64,000 nucleotides of DNA from Escarpia spicata (GCA_963995525.1 OZ023207.1:1354001-1418000), one strand, 5' to 3'; numbered from the stretch's first letter, positions 27,200 to 43,200 are shown. The notes: generated by a model from the sequence alone, not told the origin. Made by a program: numbers and translations.

Positions 27200-30100
27200 C
27201 ATACTTCAGCATCTAGTTCTAGTTGTTTCATCGTCACAACAACACACTTCAGCATCTAGTTCTAGTTGTTTCATCGTCACAACAATATACTTCAGCATCT
27301 AGTTCTAGTTGTTTCATCGTCACAACAACATACTTCAGCATCTAGTTCTAGTTGTTTCATCGTCACAACAACACACTTCAGCATCTAGTTCTAGTTGTTT
27401 CATCGTCACAACAACATACTTCAGCATCTAGTTCTAGTTGTTTCATCGTCACAACAACATACTTCAGCATCTAGTTCTAATTGTTTCATCGTCACAACAA
27501 CACACTTCAGCATCTAGTTCTAGTTGTTTCATCGTCACAACAACATACTTCAGCATCTAGTTCTAGTTGTTTCATCGTCACAACAATATATCTCAGCTTC
27601 TAGTTCTAGTTGTTTCACCGTCGCAACAACACACTTCAGCATCTAGGTCTAGTTTTTTCATTGTCACAACAACATACTTCAGCGTCTTCTTCTAGTTGTT
27701 TCATCGTCTCAACAACACACTTCAGCTTCTAATTCTAGTTGTTTCATCGTCACAACAATATATCTCAGCTTCTAGTTCTAGTTGTTTCATCGTCTCAACA
27801 ACATACTTCAGCTTCTAGGTCTAGTTGTTTCATCGTCACAACAACATATTTCAGCTTCTAGTTCTAATTGTTTAATCGTCGTAACAACACACTTCAGCTT
27901 CTAGTTCTAGTTGTTTCATCGTCGCATCAACACACTTCAGCTTCTAGTTCTAGTTGTTTCATCGTCGCAACAACACACTTCAGCTTCTAGGTCTAGTTCT
28001 AGTTGTTTCATCGTCGCAACAACACACTGCAGCTTCTAGGCTAGTTGTTTCATCGTCGGAACAACACACCTCAGCTTCTAGTTCTAGTTGATTCATCGTC
28101 ACAACAATATATCTCAGCTTCTAGTTCTAGTTGTTTCAACGTCACAACAACACACTTCAGCTTCTAGTTCTAATTGTTTCATCGTTACAACAACACACTT
28201 CAGCTTCTAGTTATAGTTGTTTCATCGTCACAACAATATATCTCAGCTTTTAGTTCTAGTTGTTTCATCGTCTCAACAACATACTTCAGCTTCTAGTTCT
28301 AGTTGTTTCATCGTCACAACATATTTCGGCTTCTAGTTCTAATTGTTTAATCGTCGCAACAACACACTTCAGCTTCTAGTTCTAGTTGTTTCATCGTCGC
28401 AACAACATACTTCAGCTTCTAGTTCTAGTTGTTTCATCGTCGCAACAACACACTTCAGCTTCTATGTCTAGTTCTAGTTGTTTCATCGCCGCAACAACAC
28501 ACTTCAGCTGCTAGTTCTAGTTGTTTCATCGTTGGAACAACACACCTCAGCTTCTAGTTGTAGTTGTTTCATCGTCGCAATAACAAACTTCAGCTTCTAG
28601 TTCTAGTTGATTCATCGTCGCAACAACACACTTCAGCTTCTATTTCTAGTAGTTTCATCGTCAGAACAACACACCTCAGCTTCTAGTTATAATTGTTTCA
28701 TCGTCACAACAACACACTTCAGCTTCTAGTTCTAGTTGTTTCATCGTCACAACAACACATTTCAGCTTCTAGTTCTAGTTGTTTCATCGTCGCAACAACA
28801 CACTTCAGCTCCTATTTCTAGTTGTTTCATCGTCGCAACAACACACTTCAGCTTCTAGTTCTAGTTGTTTCGTCGTCACAACAACACACTTCAGCTTCTA
28901 GTTCTAGTTGTTTCATCGTCGCAACAACACACTTCAGCTTCTAGTTCTTTCATCGTCACAACAACATACTTCAGCATCTAGTTCTAGTTGTTTCATCGTC
29001 ACAACAACACACTTCAGCATCTAGTTCTAGTTGTTTCATCGTCACAACAACATACTTCAGCATCTAGTTCTAGTTGTTTCATCGTCACAACAACATACTT
29101 CAGCAGCTAGTTCTAGTTGTTTCATCGTCACAACAACACACTTCAGCATCTAGGTCTAGTTTTTTCATTGTCACAACAACATACTTCAGCGTCTTGTTCT
29201 AGTTGTTTCATCGTCTCAACAACACACTTCAGCTTCTAGTTCTAGTTGTTTCATCGTCACAACAATATATCTCAGCTTCTAGTTCTAGTTGTTTCATCGT
29301 CACAACAACACACTTCAGCATCTAGTTCTAGTTGTTTCATCGTCACAACAACATACTTCAGCATCTAGTTCTAGTTGTTTCATCGTCACAACAACACACT
29401 TCAGCTTCTATTTGTAGTAGTTTCATCGTCAGAACAACACACCTCAGCTTCTAGTTATAATTGTTTCATCGTCACAACAACACACTTCAGCTTCTAGTTC
29501 TAGTTGTTTCATCGTCACAACAACACATTTCAGCTTCTAGTTCTAGTTGTTTCATCGTCGCAACAAAACACTTCAGCTCCTATTTCTAGTTGTTTCATCG
29601 TCGCAACAACACACTTCAGCTTCTAGTTCTAGTTGTTTCGTCGTCACAACAACACACTTCAGCTTCTAGTTCTAGTTGTTTCATCGTCGCAACAACACAC
29701 TTCAGCTTCTAGTTCTAGTTGTTTCATCGTCACAACAACATACTTCAGCATCTAGTTCTAGTTGTTTCATCGTCACAACAACACACTTCAGCATCTAGTT
29801 CTAGTTGTTTCATCGTCACAACAACATACTTCAGCATCTAGTTCTAGTTGTTTCATCGTCACAACAACATACTTCAGCATCTAGTTCTAGTTGTTTCATC
29901 GTCACAACAACACACTTCAGCATCTAGTTCTAGTTGTTTCATCGTCACAACAACATACTTCAGCATCTAGTTCTAGTTGTTTCATCGTCACAACAATATA
30001 TCTCAGCTTCTAGTTCTAGTTGTTTCACCGTCGCAACAACACACTTCAGCATCTAGGTCTAGTTTTTTCATTGTCACAACAACATACTTCAGCGTCTTGT

Positions 30101-31900
30101 TCTAGTTGTTTCATCGTCTCAACAACACACTTCAGCTTCTAGTTCTAGTTGTTTAATCGTCACAACAATATATCTCAGCTTCTAGTTCTAGTTGTTTCAT
30201 CGTCTCAACAACATACTTCAGCTTCTAGGTCTAGTTGTTTCATCGTCACAACAACATATTTCAGCTTCTAGTTCTAATTGTTTAATCGTCGTAACAACAC
30301 ACTTCAGCTTCTAGTTCTAGTTGTTTCATCGTCGCAACAACACACTTCAGCTTCTAGTTCTAGTTGTTTCATAGTCGCAACAACATACTTCAGCATCTAG
30401 TTCTAGTTGTTTCATCGTCACAACAACATACTTCAGCATCTAGTTCTAGTTGTTTCATCGTCACAACAACACACTTCTGCATCTAGTTCTAGTTGTTTCA
30501 TCGTCACAACAACATACTTCAGCATCTAGTTCTAGTTGTTTCATCGTCACAATAATATATCTCAGCTTCTAGTTCTAGTTGTTTCACCGTCGCAACAACA
30601 CACTTCAGCATCTAGGTCTAGTTGTTTCATTGTCACAACAACATACTTCAGCGTCTTGTTCTAGTTGTTTCATCGTCTCAACAACACACTTCAGCTTCTA
30701 GTTCTAGTTGTTTCATCGTCACAACAATATATCTCAGCTTCTAGTTCTAGTTGTTTCATCGTCTCAACAATATACTTCAGCTTCTAGGTCTAGTTGTTTC
30801 ATCGTCACAACAACATATTTCAGCTTCTAGTTCTAATTGTTTAATCGTCGTAACAACACACTTCAGCTTCTAGTTCTAGTTGTTTCATCGTCGCAACAAC
30901 ACACTTCACCTTCTAGTTCTAGTTGTTTCATCGTCGCAACAACACACTTCAGCTTCTAGGTCTAGTTCTAGTTGTTTCATCGTCGCAACAACACACTGCA
31001 GCTTCTAGGTATAGTTGTTTCATCGTCGGAACAACACACCTCAGCTTCTAGTTCTAGTTGTTTCATCGTCGCAATAACAAACTTCAGCTTCTAGTTCTAG
31101 TTGATTCATCGTCACAACAATATATCTCAGCTTCTAGTTCTAGTTGTTTCATCGTCACAACAACACACTTCAGCTTCTAGTTCTAGTTGTTTCATCGTCA
31201 CAACAACACATTTCAGCTTCTAGTTCTAGTTGTTTCATCGTCACAACAATATATCTCAGCTTTTAGTTCTAGTTGTTTCATCGTCTCAACAACATACTTC
31301 AGCTTCTAGTTCTAGTTGTTTCATCGTCACAACATATTTCGGCTTCTAGTTCTAATTGTTTAATCGTCGCAACAACACACTTCAGCTTCTAGTTCTAGTT
31401 GTTTCATCGTCGCAACAACATACTTCAGCTTCTAGTTCTAGTTGTTTCATCGTCGCAACAACACACTTCAGCTTATATGTCTAGTTCTAGTTGTTTTATC
31501 GCCGCAACAACACACTTCAGCTTCTAGTTCTAATTGTTTCATCGTTGGAACAACACACCTCAGCTTCTAGTTGTAGTTGTTTCATCGTCGCAATAACAAA
31601 CTTCAGCTTCTAGTTCTAGTTGATTCATCGTCGCAACAACACACTTCAGCTTCTATTTCTAGTAGTTTCATCGTCAGAACAACACACCTCAGCTTCTAGT
31701 TATAATTGTTTCATCGTCACAACAACACACTTCAGCTTCTAGTTCTAGTTGTTTCATCGTCACAACAACACATTTCAGCTTCTAGTTCTAGTTGTTTCAT
31801 CGTCGCAACAACACACTTCAGCTCCTATTTCTAGTTGTTTCATCGTCGCAACAATACACTTCAGCTTCTAGTTCTAGTTGTTTCGTCGTCACAACAACAC
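27200..31900. repeat. Long-range duplicated satellite segment, right copy
   Basis: This is the partner of 14.4-18.5 kb, carrying the same rare variants in the same order at offsets of 12.7 to 13.17 kb. The material between the partners (18.6-26.8 kb) is made of the younger 1,471-bp and 1,170-bp blocks, so local amplification happened inside, or after, a larger duplication. Confidence 0.75.
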
Positions 31901-34280
31901 ACTTCAGCTTCTAGTTCTAGTTGTTTCATCGTCGCAACAACACACTTCAGCTTCTAGTTCTAGTTGTTTCATCGTCACAACAACATACTTCAGCATCTAG
32001 TTCTAGTTGTTTCATCGTCACAACAACACACTTCAGCATCTAGTTCTAGTTGTTTCATCGTCACAAGAACATACTTCAGCATCTAGTTCTAGTTGTTTCA
32101 TCGTCATAACAACATACTTCAGCATCTAGTTCTAGTTGTTTCATCGTCACAACAACACACTTCAGCATCTAGTTCTAGTTGTTTCATCGTCACAACAACA
32201 TACTTCAGCATCTAGTTCTAGTTGTTTCATCGTCACAACAATATATCTCAGCTTCTAGTTCTAGTTGTTTCACCGTCGCAACAACACACTTCAGCATCTA
32301 GGTCTAGTTTTTTCATTGTCACAACAACATACTTCAGCGTCTTGTTCTAGTTGTTTCATCGTCTCAACAACACACTTCAGCTTCTAGTTCTAGTTGTTTC
32401 ATCGTCACAACAATATATCTCAGCTTCTAGTTCTAGTTGTTTCATCGTCTCAACAACATACTTCAGCTTCTAGGTCTAGTTGTTTCATCGTCACAACAAC
32501 ATATTTCAGCTTCTAGTTCTAATTGTTTAATCGTCGTAACAACACACTTCAGCTTCTAGTTCTAGTTGTTTCATTGTCGCAACAACACACTTCAGCTTCT
32601 AGGTCTAGTTCTAGTTGTTTCATCGTCACAACAACATATTTCAGCTTCTAGTTCTAATTGTTTAATCGTCGTAACAACACACATCAGCTTCTAGTTCTAG
32701 TTGTTTCATCGTCGCAACAACACACTTCAGCTTCTAGGTCTAGTTCTAGTTGTTTCATCGTCGCAACAACACACTGCAGCTTCTAGGTATAGTTGTTTCA
32801 TCGTCGGAACAACACACCTCAGCTTCTAGTTCTAGTTGATTCATCGTCACAACAATATATCTCAGCTTCTAGTTCTAGTTGTTTCAACGTCACAACAACA
32901 CACTTCAGCTTCTAGTTCTAATTGTTTCATCGTTACAACAACACACTTCAGCTTCTAGTTATAGTTGTTTCATCGTCACAACACTATATCTCAGCTTTTA
33001 GTTCTAGTTGTTTCATCGTCTCAACAACATACTTCAGCTTCTAGTTCTAGTTGTTTCATCGTCACAACTTATTTCGGCTTCTAGTTCTAATTGTTTAATC
33101 GTCGCAACAACACACTTCAGCTTCTAGTTCTAGTTGTTTCATCGTCGCAACAACATACTTCAGCTTCTAGTTCTAGTTGTTTCATCGTCGCAACAACACA
33201 TTTCAGCTTCTATGTCTAGTTCTAGTTGTTTCATCGCCGCAACAACACACTTCAGCTTCTAGTTCTAGTTGTTTCATCGTTGGAACAACACACCTCAGCT
33301 TCTAGTTGTAGTTGTTTCATCGTCGCAATAACAAACTTCAGCTTCTAGTTCTAGTTGATTCATCGTCGCAACAACACACTTCAGCTTCTATTTCTAGTAG
33401 TTTCATCGTCAGAACAACACACTTCAGCTTCTAGTTCTAATTGTTTCATCGTCACAACAACACACTTCAGCTTCTAGTTCTAGTTGTTTCATCGTCACAA
33501 CAACACATTTCAGCTTCTAGTTCTAGTTGTTTCATCGTCGCAACAACACACTTCAGCTCCTAGTTCTAGTTGTTTCATCGTCGCAACAACACACTTCAGC
33601 TTCTAGTTCTAGTTGTTTCGTCGTCACAACAACACACTTCAGCTTCTAGTTCTAGTTGTTTCATCGTCACAACAACATACTTCAGCATCTAGTTCTAGTT
33701 GTTTCATCGTCACAACAACACACTTCAGCATCTAGTTCTAGTTGTTTCATCGTCACAACAACATACTTCAGCATCTAGTTCTAGTTGTTTCATCGTCACA
33801 ACAACATACTTCAGCATCTAGTTCTAGTTGTTTCATCGTCACAACAACAGACTTCAGCATCTAGTTCTAGTTGTTTCATTGTCACAACAACATACTTCAG
33901 CATCTAGTTCTAGTTGTTTCAACGTCACAACAATATATCTCAGCTTCTAGTTCTAGTTGTTTCACCGTCGCAACAACACACTTCAGCATCTAGGTCTAGT
34001 TATTTCATTGTCACAACAACATACTTCTGCGTCTTGTTCTAGTTGTTTCATCGTCACAACAACACACTTCAACTTCTAGTTCTAGTTATTTCATCGTCAC
34101 AACAATATATCTCAGCTTCTAGTTCTAGTTGTTTCGTCGTCTCAACAACATACTTCAGCTTCTAGGTCTAGTTGTTTTATCGTCACAACAACATATTTCA
34201 GCTTCTAGTTCTAATTGTTTAATCGTCGTAACAACACACTTCAGCTTCTAGTTCTAGTTGTTTCATCGTCGCAACAACAC

Positions 34281-37200
34281 ACTGCAGCTACTAGGTATAG
34301 TTGTTTCATCGTCGGAACAACACACCTCAGCTTCTAGTTCTAGTTGTTTCATCGTCGCAATAACAAACTTCAGCTTCTAGTTCTAGTTGATTCATCGTCA
34401 CAACAATATATCTCAGCTTCTAGTTCTAGTTGTTTCATCGTCACAACAACATACTTCAGCATCTAGTTCTAGTTGTTTCATCGTCACAACAACATACTTC
34501 AGCTCCTAGTTCTAGTTGTTTCATCGTCGCAACAACACACTTCAGCTTCTAGTTCTAGTTGTTTCGTCGTCACAACAACACACTTCAGCTTCTAGTTCTA
34601 GTTGTTTCATCGTCACAACAACATACTTCAGCATCTAGTTCTAGTTGTTTCATCGTCACAACAACACACTTCAGCATCTAGTTCTAGTTGTTTCATCGTC
34701 ACAACAACATACTTCAGCATCTAGTTCTAGTTGTTTCATCGTCACAACAACACACTTCAGCCTCTAGTTCTAGTTGTTTCATAGTCACAACAACATACTT
34801 CAGCATCTAGTTCTAGTTGTTTCATCGTCACAACAATATATCTCAGCTTCTAGTTCTAGTTGTTTCACCGTCGCAACAACACACTTCAGCATCTAGGTCT
34901 AGTTATTTCATTGTCACAACAACATACTTCAGCGTCTTGTTCTAGTTGTTTCATCGTCTCAACAACACACTTCAGCTTCTAGTTCTAGTTGTTTCATCGT
35001 CACAACAATATATCTCAGCTTCTAGTTCTAGTTGTTTCGTCGTCTCAACAAAATACTTCAGCTTCTAGGTCTAGTTGTTTTATCGTCACAACAACATATT
35101 TCAGCTTCTAGTTCTAATTGTTTAATCGTCGTAACAACACACTTCAGCTTCTAGTTCTAGTTGTTTCATCGTCGCAACAACACACTGCAGCTACTAGGTA
35201 TAGTTGTTTCATCGTCGGAACAACACACCTCAGCTTCTAGTTCTAGTTGTTTCATCGTCGCAATAACAAACTTCAGCTTCTAGTTCTAGTTGATTCATCG
35301 TCACAACAATATATCTCAGCTTCTAGTTCTAGTTGTTTCATCGTCACAACAACACACTTCAACTTCTAGTTCTAGTTATTTCATCGTCACAACAATATAT
35401 CTCAGCTTCTAGTTCTAGTTGTTTCATCGTCTCAACAACATACTTCTGCTTCTAGTTCTAGTTGTTTCATCGTCACAACATATTTCGGCTTCTAGTTCTA
35501 ATTGTTTAATCGTCGCAACAACACACTTCAGCTTCTAGTTCTAGTTGTTTCATCGTCGCAACAACATCCTTCTGCTTCTAGTTCTAGTTGTTACATCGTC
35601 GCAACAACACACTTCAGCTTCTAGGTCTAGTTCTAGTTGTTTCATCGCCGCAACAACACACTTCAGCTTCTAGTTCTAGTTATGTCTTCGTTGGAACAAC
35701 ACACCTCAGCTTCTAGTTGTAGTTGTTTCATCGTCGCAATAACAAACTTCACCTTCTAGTTCTAGTTGATTCATCGTCGCAACAAAACACTTCAGCTTCT
35801 ATTTCTAGTAGTTTCATCGTCAGAACAACACACTTCAGCTTCTAGTTCTAGTTGTTTCATCGTCACAACAACACACTTCAGCTCCTAGTTCTAGTTGTTT
35901 CATCGTCGCAACAACACACTTCAGCTTCTAGTTCTAGTTGTTTCGTCGTCACAACAACACACTTCAGCTTCTAGTTCTAGTTGTTTCATCGTCGCAACAA
36001 CACACTTCAGCTTCTAGTTCTAGTTGTTTCATCGTCGCAACAACACACTTATGCTTCTAGTTCTAGTTGTTTCATCGTCACAACAATATATCTCAGCTTC
36101 TAGTTCTAGTTGTTTCACCGTCGCAACAACACACTTCAGCATCTAGGTCTAGTTATTTCATTGTCACAACAACATACTTCTGCGTCTTGTTCTAGTTGTT
36201 TCATCGTCACAACAACATACTTCAGCATCTAGTTCTAGTTGTTTCATCGTCACAACAACATACTTCAGCTCCTAGTTCTAGTTGTTTCATCGTCGCAACA
36301 ACACACTTCAGCTTCTAGTTCTAGTTGTTTCGTCGTCACAACAACACACTTCAGCTTCTAGTTCTAGTTGTTTCATCGTCACAACAACATACTTCAGCAT
36401 CTAGTTCTAGTTGTTTCATCGTCACAACAACACACTTCAGCATCTAGTTCTAGTTGTTTAATCGTCACAACAACATACTTCAGCATCTAGTTCTAGTTGT
36501 TTCATCGTCACAACAACATACTTCAGCATCTAGTTCTAGTTGTTTCATCGTCACAACAACACACTTCAGCATCTAGTTCTAGTTGTTTCATTGTCACAAC
36601 AACATACTTCAGCATCTAGTTCTAGTTGTTTCATCGTCACAACAATATATCTCAGCTTCTAGTTCTAGTTGTTTCACCGTCGCAACAACACACTTCAGCA
36701 TCTATGTCTAGTTATTTCATTGTCACAACAACATACTTCAGCGTCTTGTTCTAGTTGTTTCATCGTCTCAACAACACACTTCAGCTTCTAGTTCTAGTTG
36801 TTTCATCGTCACAACAATATATCTCAGCTTCTAGTTCTAGTTGTTTCGTCGTCTCAACAACATACTTCAGCTTCTAGGTCTAGTTGTTTTATCGTCACAA
36901 CAACATATTTCAGCTTCTAGTTCTAATTGTTTAATCGTCGTAACAACACACTTCAGCTTCTAGTTCTAGTTGTTTCATCGTCGCAACAACACACTGCAGC
37001 TACTAGGTATAGTTGTTTCATCGTCGGAACAACACACCTCAGCTTCTAGTTCTAGTTGTTTCATCGTCGCAATAACAAACTTCAGCTTCTAGTTCTAGTT
37101 GATTCATCGTCACAACAATATATATCAGCTTCTAGTTCTAGTTGTTTCATCGTCACAACAACACACTTCAACTTCTAGTTCTAGTTATTTCATCGTCACA

Positions 37201-40200
37201 ACAATATATCTCAGCTTCTAGTTCTAGTTGTTTCATCGTCTCAACAACATACTTCTGCTTCTAGTTCTAGTTGTTTCATCGTCACAACATATTTCGGCTT
37301 CTAGTTCTAATTGTTTAATCGTCGCAACAACACACTTCAGCTTCTAGTTCTAGTTGTTTCATCGTCGCAACAACATCCTTCTGCTTCTAGTTCTAGTTGT
37401 TTCATCGTCGCAACAACACACTTCAGCTTCTAGGTCTAGTTCTTGTTGTTTCATCGCCGCAACAACACACTTCAGCTTCTAGTTCTAGTTGTGTCTTCGT
37501 TGGAACAACACACCTCAGCTTCTAGTTGTAATTGTTTCATCGTCGCAATAACAAACTTCAGCTTCTAGTTCTAGTTGATTCATCGTCGCAACAAAACACT
37601 TCAGCTTCTATTTCTAGTAGTTTCATCGTCAGAACAACACACTTCAGCTTCTAGTTCTAGTTGTTTCATCGTCACAACAACACACTTCAGCTTCTAGTTC
37701 TAGTTGTTTCATCGTCACAACAATATATCTCAGTTTCTAGTTCTACTTGTTTCATCGTCGCAACAACACACTTCAGCTCCTAGTTCTAGTTGTTTCATCG
37801 TCGCAACAACACACTTCAGCTTCTAGTTCTAGTTGTTTCGTCGTCACAACAACACACTTCAGCTTCTAGTTCTAGTTGTTTCATCGTCGCAACAACACAC
37901 TTCAGCTTCTAGTTCTAGTTGTTTCATCGTCGCAACAACACACTTCTGCTTCTAGTTCTAGTTGTTTCATCGTCACAACAATATATCTCAGCTTCTAGTT
38001 CTAGTTGTTTCACCGTCGCAACAACACACTTCAGCATCTAGGTCTAGTTATTTCATTGTCACAACAACATACTTCTGCGTCTTGTTCTAGTTGTTTCATC
38101 GTCTCAACAACACACTTCAGCTTCTAGTTCTAGTTGTTTCATCGTCACAACAATATATCTCAGCTTCTAGTTCTAGTTGTTTCGTCGTCTCAACAACATA
38201 CTTCAGCTTCTAGGTCTAGTTGTTTTATCGTCACAACAACATATTTCAGCTTCTAGTTCTAATTGTCTAATCGTCGTAACAACACACTTCAGCTTCTAGT
38301 TCTAGTTGTTTCATCGTCGCAACAACACACTGCAGCTACTAGGTATAGTTGTTTCATCGTCGGAACAACACACCTCAGCTTCTAGTTCTAGTTGTTTCAT
38401 CGTCGCAATAACAAACTTCAGCTTCTAGTTCTAGTTGATTCATCGTCACAACAATATATCTCAGCTTCTAGTTCTAGTTGTTTCATCGTCACAACAACAC
38501 ACTTCAACTTCTAGTTCTAGTTATTTCATCGTCACAACAATATATCTCAGCTTCTAGTTCTAGTTGTTTCATCGTCTCAACAACATACTTCTGCTTCTAG
38601 TTCTAGTTGTTTCATCGTCACAACATATTTCGGCTTCTAGTTCTAATTGTTTAATCGTCGCAACAACACACTTCAGCTTCTAGTTCTAGTTGTTTCATCG
38701 TCGCAACAACATCCTTCTGCTTCTAGTTCTAGTTGTTTCATCGTCGCAACAACACACTTCAGCTTCTAGGTCTAGTTCTTGTTGTTTCATCGCCGCAACA
38801 ACACACTTCAGCTTCTAGTTCTAGTTGTGTCTTCGTTGGAACAACACACCTCAGCTTCTAGTTGTAATTGTTTCATCGTCGCAATAACAAACTTCAGCTT
38901 CTAGTTCTAGTTGATTCATCGTCGCAACAAAACACTTCAGCTTCTATTTCTAGTAGTTTCATCGTCAGAACAACACACTTCAGCTTCTAGTTCTAGTTGT
39001 TTCATCGTCACAACAACACACTTCAGCTTCTAGTTCTAGTTGTTTCATCGTCACAACAATATATCTCAGCTTCTAGTTCTACTTGTTTCATCGTCGCAAC
39101 AACACACTTCAGCTCCTAGTTCTAGTTGTTTCATCGTCGCAACAACACACTTCAGCTTCTAGTTCTAGTTGTTTCGTCGTCACAACAACACACTTCAGCT
39201 TCTAGTTCTAGTTGTTTCATCGTCGCAACAACACACTTCAGCTTCTAGTTCTAGTTGTTTCATCGTCGCAACAACACACTTCTGCTTCTAGTTCTAGTTG
39301 TTTCACCGTCACAACAATATATCTCAGCTTCTAGTTCTAGTTGTTTCACCGTCGCAACAACACACTTCATCATCTAGGTCTAGTTATTTCATTGTCACAA
39401 CAACATACTTCTGCGTCTTGTTCTAGTTGTTTCATCGTCACAACAACACACTTCAACTTCTAGTTCTAGTTATTTCATCGTCACAACAATATATCTCAGC
39501 TTCTAGTTCTAGTTGTTTCGTCGTCTCAACAACATACTTCAGCTTCTAGGTCTAGTTGTTTTATCGTCACAACAACATATTTCAGCTTCTAGTTCTAATT
39601 GTTTAATCGTCGTAACAACACACTTCAGCTTCTAGTTCTAGTTGTTTCATCGTCGCAACAACACACTGCAGCTACTAGGTATAGTTGTTTCATCGTCGGA
39701 ACAACACACCTCAGCTTCTAGTTCTAGTTGTTTCATCGTCGCAATAACAAACTTCAGCTTCTAGTTCTAGTTGATTCATCGTCACAACAATATATCTCAG
39801 CTTCTAGTTCTAGTTGTTTCATCGTCACAACAACATACTTCAGCATCTAGTTCTAGTTGTTTCATCGTCACAACAACATACTTCAGCTCCTAGTTCTAGT
39901 TGTTTCATCGTCGCAACAACACACTTCAGCTTCTAGTTCTAGTTGTTTCGTCGTCACAACAACACACTTCAGCTTCTAGTTCTAGTTGTTTCATCGTCAC
40001 AACAACATACTTCAGCATCTAGTTCTAGTTGTTTCATCGTCACAACAACACACTTCAGCATCTAGTTCTAGTTGTTTCATCGTCACAACAACATACTTCA
40101 GCATCTAGTTCTAGTTGTTTCATCGTCACAACAACATACTTCAGCATCTAGTTCTAGTTGTTTCATCGTCACAACAACACACTTCAGCATCTAGTTCTAG

Positions 40201-43200
40201 TTGTTTCATTGTCTCAACAACATACTTCAGCATCTAGTTCTAGTTGTTTCATCGTCACAACAATATATCTCAGCTTCTAGTTCTAGTTGTTTCACCGTCG
40301 CAACAACACACTTCAGCATCTAGGTCTAGTTATTTCATTGTCACAACAACATACTTCAGCGTCTTGTTCTAGTTGTTTCATCGTCTCAACAACACACTTC
40401 AGCTTCTAGTTCTAGTTGTTTCATCGTCACAACAATATATCTCAGCTTCTAGTTCTAGTTGTTTCGTCGTCTCAACAACATACTTCAGCTTCTAGGTCTA
40501 GTTGTTTTATCGTCACAACAACATATTTCAGCTTCTAGTTCTAATTGTTTAATCGTCGTAACAACACACTTCAGCTTCTAGTTCTAGTTGTTTCATCGTC
40601 GCAACAACACACTGCAGCTACTAGGTATAGTTGTTTCATCGTCGGAACAACACACCTCAGCTTCTAGTTCTAGTTGTTTCATCGTCGCAATAACAAACTT
40701 CAGCTTCTAGTTCTAGTTGATTCATCGTCACAACAATATATCTCAGCTTCTAGTTCTAGTTGTTTCATCGTCACAACAACACACTTCAACTTCTAGTTCT
40801 AGTTATTTCATCGTCACAACAATATATCTCAGCTTCTAGTTCTAGTTGTTTCATCGTCTCAACAACATACTTCTGCTTCTAGTTCTAGTTGTTTCATCGT
40901 CACAACATATTTCGGCTTCTAGTTATAATTGTTTAATCGTCGCAACAACACACTTCAGCTTCTAGTTCTAGTTGTTTCATCGTCGCAACAACATCCTTCT
41001 GCTTCTAGTTCTAGTTGTTTCATCGTCGCAACAACACACTTCAGCTTCTAGGTCTAGTTCTAGTTGTTTCATCGCCGCAACAACACACTTCAGCTTCTAG
41101 TTCTAGTTGTGTCTTCGTTGGAACAACACACCTCAGCTTCTAGTTGTAGTTGTTTCATCGTCGCAATAACAAACTTCAGCTTCTAGTTCTAGTTGATTCA
41201 TCGTCGCAACAAAACACTTCAGCTTCTATTTCTAGTAGTTTCATCGTCAGAACAACACACTTCAGCTTCTAGTTCTAGTTGTTTCATCGTCACAACAACA
41301 CACTTCAGCTTCTAGTTCTAGTTGTTTCATCGTCACAACAATATATCTCAGCTTCTAGTTCTACTTGTTTCATCGTCGCAACAACACACTTCAGCTCCTA
41401 GTTCTAGTTGTTTCATCGTCGCAACAACACACTTCAGCTTCTAGTTCTAGTTGTTTCGTCGTCACAACAACACACTTCAGCTTCTAGTTCTAGTTGTTTC
41501 ATCGTCGCAACAACACACTTCAGCTTCTAGTTCTAGTTGTTTCATCGTCGCAACAACACACTTCTGCTTCTAGTTCTAGTTGTTTCACCGTCACAACAAT
41601 ATATCTCAGCTTCTAGTTCTAGTTGTTTCACCGTCGCAACAACACACTTCATCATCTAGGTCTAGTTATTTCATTGTCACAACAACATACTTCTGCGTCT
41701 TGTTCTAGTTGTTTCATCGTCACAACAACACACTTCAACTTCTAGTTCTAGTTATTTCATCGTCACAACAATATATCTCAGCTTCTAGTTCTAGTTGTTT
41801 CGTCGTCTCAACAACATACTTCAGCTTCTAGGTCTAGTTGTTTTATCGTCACAACAACATATTTCAGCTTCTAGTTCTAATTGTTTAATCGTCGTAACAA
41901 CACACTTCAGCTTCTAGTTCTAGTTGTTTCATCGTCGCAACAACACACTGCAGCTACTAGGTATAGTTGTTTCATCGTCGGAACAACACACCTCAGCTTC
42001 TAGTTCTAGTTGTTTCATCGTCGCAATAACAAACTTCAGCTTCTAGTTCTAGTTGATTCATCGTCACAACAATATATCTCAGCTTCTAGTTCTAGTTGTT
42101 TCATCGTCACAACAACATACTTCAGCATCTAGTTCTAGTTGTTTCATCGTCACAACAACATACTTCAGCTCCTAGTTCTAGTTGTTTCATCGTCGCAACA
42201 ACACACTTCAGCTTCTAGTTCTAGTTGTTTCGTCGTCACAACAACACACTTCAGCTTCTAGTTCTAGTTGTTTCATCGTCACAACAACATACTTCAGCAT
42301 CTAGTTCTAGTTGTTTCATCGTCACAACAACACACTTCAGCATCTAGTTCTAGTTGTTTCATCGTCACAACAACATACTTCAGCATCTAGTTCTAGTTGT
42401 TTCATCGTCACAACAACATACTTCAGCATCTAGTTCTAGTTGTTTCATCGTCACAACAACACACTTCAGCATCTAGTTCTAGTTGTTTCATTGTCTCAAC
42501 AACATACTTCAGCATCTAGTTCTAGTTGTTTCATCGTCACAACAATATATCTCAGCTTCTAGTTCTAGTTGTTTCACCGTCGCAACAACACACTTCAGCA
42601 TCTAGGTCTAGTTATTTCATTGTCACAACAACATACTTCAGCGTCTTGTTCTAGTTGTTTCATCGTCTCAACAACACACTTCAGCTTCTAGTTCTAGTTG
42701 TTTCATCGTCACAACAATATATCTCAGCTTCTAGTTCTAGTTGTTTCGTCGTCTCAACAACATACTTCAGCTTCTAGGTCTAGTTGTTTTATCGTCACAA
42801 CAACATATTTCAGCTTCTAGTTCTAATTGTTTAATCGTCGTAACAACACACTTCAGCTTCTAGTTCTAGTTGTTTCATCGTCGCAACAACACACTGCAGC
42901 TACTAGGTATAGTTGTTTCATCGTCGGAACAACACACCTCAGCTTCTAGTTCTAGTTGTTTCATCGTCGCAATAACAAACTTCAGCTTCTAGTTCTAGTT
43001 GATTCATCGTCACAACAATATATCTCAGCTTCTAGTTCTAGTTGTTTCATCGTCACAACAACACACTTCAACTTCTAGTTCTAGTTATTTCATCGTCACA
43101 ACAATATATCTCAGCTTCTAGTTCTAGTTGTTTCATCGTCTCAACAACATACTTCTGCTTCTAGTTCTAGTTGTTTCATCGTCACAACATATTTCGGCTT

